NCBI GenBank assembly: GCA_002011085.2
Contig: MTMB02000001.1
Span: 353,820 to 417,819, forward strand
Reading direction: 5' to 3'
Length of the DNA stretch: 64,000 bases
Source of the DNA: Candidatus Geothermarchaeum rappei
GTDB lineage: Archaea > Thermoproteota > Nitrososphaeria > Geothermarchaeales > JDFR-13
Positions 61,173 to 64,000 of the stretch are shown here, piece after piece; position 1 is the stretch's first letter, and each line of letters starts with the position of its first letter. The notes beneath the pieces are model-generated. The model saw only the letters and a program-made list of their open reading frames with translations. It did no database searches and was not told the origin of the DNA. A program made the position numbers and the translations under genes.

Positions 61173-61973
61173 TCAGGTCTCGTCATATACTTTGATTATA
61201 GGAGGCATCTTAAGTTTATGAGTATTTGCTCTATACCGGCTATTTACAAGAGCTATAAGGTTTTTCTCAACTCCCAGTTTCTCCATTATCTGTTCATCTG
61301 TATATCCCAAGTCAAACTTCAAGTATAGTATGGGATCAACCTCATCATACGTTATCCCCAATTCCTCCTCCGCCTTATGACCCGGCCATAGCTCCGGCGA
61401 GCTCGGTTTCCTGATTATGTTCTCAGGAACCCCAAGGAATCTAGCGAATTTCCTTAGTTGGGTCTTGTAAATGTCTCCTATCGGAAGTATATCCACTCCT
61501 CCATCCCCATATTTAGTGAAGTATCCTAATAATAATTCAGATTTATCTCCTGTCCCAATGACAAGAGCATGTTTTTCAGACGCTTTGTAATACAAGGTTA
61601 TCATTCTTATCCTTGCAATAGCGTTTCCAAGGGCCTTCTTATCAACGATATTAAGGGTTCCTCTCACAGCTTTTACAATAGGTTCTATATTTATTTTCTG
61701 CCAGTTATCCCTAGGTAACCCTATCTCCTTCACAACAGCCAATGCATCTTCAATAGACTCTCTGCTCGTGAATCTAGTTGGCATGATGTATGCATAGAGG
61801 TTCTCTGGCTGGAGCGCCTCAGCAGCTAAAAATGCAGTGGTACTACTATCTAATCCACCGCTTAATCCAATTACTCCTTTCTCAAAACCATTTTCCTTGA
61901 AGTAGCGTCTTAGCCCAGATACAATCTTGTCCTTTACAATTTGCCAATCCAGCTCAGGAGGATACATCGTCAT
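61173..61973 (-). CDS. nadE: NAD+ synthase
   Basis: A 266-residue ATP-dependent enzyme making NAD+ from deamido-NAD. The PP-loop SGGLDSS is 38-44, followed by AYIMPTRFTS, and IGTGDKSELLLGYFTKYGDG and PSSPELWPGHKAEEELG, all typical. It lacks a glutaminase domain, so it uses ammonia directly, as archaeal forms do. It is divergent from the aspartoacylase-family gene, sharing a 94-nt promoter region. Confidence 0.95.
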   Translation of the reverse strand: MTMYPPELDWQIVKDKIVSGLRRYFKENGFEKGVIGLSGGLDSSTTAFLAAEALQPENLYAYIMPTRFTSRESIEDALAVVKEIGLPRDNWQKINIEPIVKAVRGTLNIVDKKALGNAIARIRMITLYYKASEKHALVIGTGDKSELLLGYFTKYGDGGVDILPIGDIYKTQLRKFARFLGVPENIIRKPSSPELWPGHKAEEELGITYDEVDPILYLKFDLGYTDEQIMEKLGVEKNLIALVNSRYRANTHKLKMPPIIKVYDET

Positions 61974-62067
61974 TCACCGAATAATCCCACGAATCAGTTT
62001 TACCCCAAATATGATTAATTATTATATTATATTAACCACATAAATTTTTAGGATAGTGGTGGTCCTC

Positions 62068-63003
62068 ATGAATCCTTCTATAGAGATGATTCCAATTAGT
62101 AAGAGGATTGATGATAGTGTCATTCACCTAAAGAAAATAACTATAGGCTCTGGAAGCCCCCGCCTGTTTATAGGGGCTTCGATCCATGGAGATGAGCTTA
62201 CACCGATTGGAGTCATATGGAAGCTCATCGAATACTTTAGGGTCTCTGAGGTTAAGGGAACCCTAACCATGATATCGGGAATGAACCCGGAGGGAATAGC
62301 GTTTAAGAAGAGGGTGGATCCCTACTTTAATACTGACCTCAACCGGGTTTATCCGGGGGATCCGGAGGGGACTCTCCCACAGAGGATAGCCAATGCAATT
62401 TATAGGATCGCGATTGAACATGATGTGGTTATCGATCTACATACCGCTGGAAACTGTGTTCCATTTATTCTTCTCGACCCAATTGAAGGTGGCCTTAGGA
62501 AGGAGGTGGAGGACCTAGCATTGTCAATGGGGATCACGGTATTGGATGAGTATGTGGAGGATAAGTATGAGTCTCTAAAACTGGGGAACAGTCTCCCTCC
62601 TCAGGTGCTGAAGAAGAATATCCCGAGTTTTACTGTGGAGTTACCTGGTGGTAGCAATATCGATTGGACGGGAGTAAATGTAGGTTTTAAGGCTGTTTTA
62701 AACTTGATGATTCACATGGGCATGGTGGATGCTAAGAAAAATGAGATTACTGAGACGTTTGTATTGGAGGAGTTTGGATACAGGAGATATGACGTCTACT
62801 CTAACAGAGCTGGTATACTTGAAAACTTTGTTAGGCTTGGTGAGCTAATAGAGAAGTTTACTCCACTAGGCGTATCCAGAGACTTCATTGGTAATGTAGT
62901 CGAGTGGATAAAGAGTGAGGAGACTGGCTATGTAATATCATTACCAAGTAAATCCATAGTATACCCTGCTGACAGAGTCTATTTATTAGCTGTCAAAGAA
63001 TAA
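62068..63003 (+). CDS. succinylglutamate desuccinylase/aspartoacylase-family protein
   Basis: A 311-residue zinc carboxypeptidase-like hydrolase. Zinc ligands are in GASIHGDEL and IDLHTAG, with YFNTDLNRVYPG as the substrate arginine region, and TVELPGG near the C-terminal half. The family cleaves acyl groups from amino acids. I start at the ATG at 62068, just after GGTGGT; a GTG four codons earlier is an alternative. The substrate is unknown; the gene could belong to amino-acid or osmolyte metabolism. Confidence 0.88.
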   Translation: MNPSIEMIPISKRIDDSVIHLKKITIGSGSPRLFIGASIHGDELTPIGVIWKLIEYFRVSEVKGTLTMISGMNPEGIAFKKRVDPYFNTDLNRVYPGDPEGTLPQRIANAIYRIAIEHDVVIDLHTAGNCVPFILLDPIEGGLRKEVEDLALSMGITVLDEYVEDKYESLKLGNSLPPQVLKKNIPSFTVELPGGSNIDWTGVNVGFKAVLNLMIHMGMVDAKKNEITETFVLEEFGYRRYDVYSNRAGILENFVRLGELIEKFTPLGVSRDFIGNVVEWIKSEETGYVISLPSKSIVYPADRVYLLAVKE

Positions 63004-63040
63004 ATAATTTTTAGCGTTTTATAGGGGCACGGTGTCGCCA

Positions 63041-63529
63041 ATGTCAAATTCAGAACACAGTCAGAAAGATGGTATGATTATATGTCCAAGATGCGGTGCT
63101 GAGAATCCTGACCATGCAAAATTCTGTATTAAATGCGGGTATAACTTGGCGTTGGTCAAGGGAGGGAAGGTCACAGAGGCCACGATAAAAATAGTGTTCT
63201 TTACTTCGATTGCATCCCTACTCGATTTCCTGCTTAACACAGGGATTCTTAAGGCTGCTGCGGCAAATAGCATGCTCGGTATATTGGAGATACTCAGTAT
63301 AATAAGCTCCATCGCAATCTTCTACATCTGGTATAAATATAGAGGGGTAGGGCTGCCATTCAGCGACACCTACTTTAAGATATTCATGATCTTACTCCTC
63401 ATACTCTTCCTAAGTTATCTCTCATACTATATAATATTCATCCTAGTAGGTGTCATCACAGTCAGCCCACTATGGATACTATATGGATATTTTTTGAGGA
63501 GTATCTATAAGAAGTACAAGGAGGCATAA
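63041..63529 (+). CDS. zinc-ribbon membrane protein of unknown function
   Basis: A 162-residue protein: N-terminal zinc ribbon (CPRCGAENPDHAKFCIKCGYN) and three or four membrane helices (IVFFTSIASLLDFLLN, ILEILSIISSIAIFYIWY, IFMILLLILFLSYLSYYIIFILVGVITV). Such proteins are common in archaea without known function. The ATG at 63041 follows GGTG; a GTG at 63032 is possible. Its stop overlaps the next gene's start (TAATG). Confidence 0.75.
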   Translation: MSNSEHSQKDGMIICPRCGAENPDHAKFCIKCGYNLALVKGGKVTEATIKIVFFTSIASLLDFLLNTGILKAAAANSMLGILEILSIISSIAIFYIWYKYRGVGLPFSDTYFKIFMILLLILFLSYLSYYIIFILVGVITVSPLWILYGYFLRSIYKKYKEA

Positions 63530-64000
63530 TGCTCTTCAGGGGGTATGGGGGAGTTTTGAAGGCATCTGAAGAGATTATTGAAGTCGAGGTAGTCAATATC
63601 GATGAAAAAGGAGTTGCATATGGCTATTATAATGGTAGGAAGATCAGGGTTAAATATGGTATTCCAGGAGATAAAGTAAGGGTTAAGCCATATATAGTTA
63701 GGAAAGGGAGGCGTGGCAGGGTTAAGGAGCTATGGGGAGACATCATAGAAGTCATATCCCCTGGTGTAGGGAGAATAGAGCCCAAATGTAAACATTTTGG
63801 GCTATGTGGCGGCTGCAGATTTCAGAACTGGGATTATAAGCATCAGCTTATGTATAAAAAGAGGCTGGTGGAGGAAGCTTTCAAGAGATATGGTATGGAT
63901 ATTGAGGTTGAGGATCCTCTCCCAAGTCCTAGGGAATACTACTATAGGAATAGGATGGATTATCCAGTTGGGATTGTAGATGGCTCTCCAGTCATTGGTC
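63529..64000 (+). CDS. TRAM/RlmD-type tRNA or rRNA (uracil-5-)-methyltransferase (5' part)
   Basis: The gene runs off the right edge. The first 157 residues show a TRAM-like N-terminus (IEVEVVNIDEKGVAYGYYNGRKIRVKYGIPGDKVRV), an Fe-S motif C-x5-C-x2-C in CKHFGLCGGC, then QLMYKKRLVEEAF and YRNRMDYPVG as in RlmD and archaeal TrmA-like enzymes. The catalytic methyltransferase domain lies beyond the window. The ATG at 63529 overlaps the previous stop, with GGAGG just upstream. Target RNA is unknown. Confidence 0.9.
   Translation, partial: MLFRGYGGVLKASEEIIEVEVVNIDEKGVAYGYYNGRKIRVKYGIPGDKVRVKPYIVRKGRRGRVKELWGDIIEVISPGVGRIEPKCKHFGLCGGCRFQNWDYKHQLMYKKRLVEEAFKRYGMDIEVEDPLPSPREYYYRNRMDYPVGIVDGSPVIG

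Overview
The window is about 64 kb of densely packed archaeal chromosome, most likely from a thermophilic member of the Thermoproteota or a neighbouring deep TACK lineage. The evidence is an archaeal EF-2, a TFIIB (TFB), a KaiC-like ATPase with its archaeal partner, a PIN-ATPase-KH protein of the PINA type, the SpeD/SpeE polyamine pair, many AGA/AGG and ATA codons, TATA boxes about 25 nt before starts, and purine-rich GGTG/GGAGG ribosome binding sites with many GTG and TTG starts. The EF-2 has an altered diphthamide loop, which is unusual and may point to a lineage without diphthamide (known for Korarchaeota and Geoarchaea). I cannot name the species.

Layout. 1-6.9 kb: end of a formyl-THF cyclo-ligase-like gene, a tiny hyper-acidic gene, a KaiC/partner pair, EF-2, TFB and an E1-like protein. 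6.9-13.6 kb: an ABC export pair, FeoA/FeoB iron uptake, and a PadR-controlled ABC-2 exporter. 13.6-20.8 kb: an orphan helical protein, pyruvate kinase, a DMT transporter, a HIT protein, an isoaspartyl peptidase and TatA/TatC. 21-24.7 kb: two zinc-ribbon membrane proteins, a helical protein and an SPFH/zinc-ribbon protein, a likely membrane-stress module like bacterial YdjG-YdjH-YdjI. 24.7-28.5 kb: thioredoxin, an Lrp regulator, a scar holding the end of a MacB-type permease next to a copy of the PadR operator, a small regulator with a membrane protein, an exported protein and an ECF substrate-binding subunit. 28.6 kb: an H/ACA guide RNA.

28.8-42.6 kb: an M20 peptidase, an orphan LeuC-type dehydratase, an MBL hydrolase, a Nudix hydrolase, MoaA-MoeA-MoeA/PBP molybdenum cofactor genes, SpeE/SpeD with a possible regulatory pseudoknot in the speD leader, a PUA-containing rRNA methyltransferase and endonuclease III. 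42.7-47.9 kb: succinate dehydrogenase (sdhACDB order) and a two-subunit class I fumarase, two consecutive TCA-cycle steps. 48-64 kb: adenosine-specific kinase, an RNase J-like nuclease, a ThiN-type regulator, a double ThyX-like protein, phosphoglycolate phosphatase, phosphoglucose/phosphomannose isomerase, a class III aminotransferase, PINA, threonine synthase with a small RHH protein, an AbrB-PhoU regulator, NAD synthetase, an aspartoacylase-family protein and the start of an RlmD/TrmA-type RNA methyltransferase.

There are no CRISPR arrays, no insertion sequences and no tRNA or rRNA genes that I can recognise. Most genes are housekeeping. The least explained items are the acidic micro-protein, the structured RNAs, the speD leader, the shared PadR operator at the deletion scar and the repeat array upstream of sdhA.
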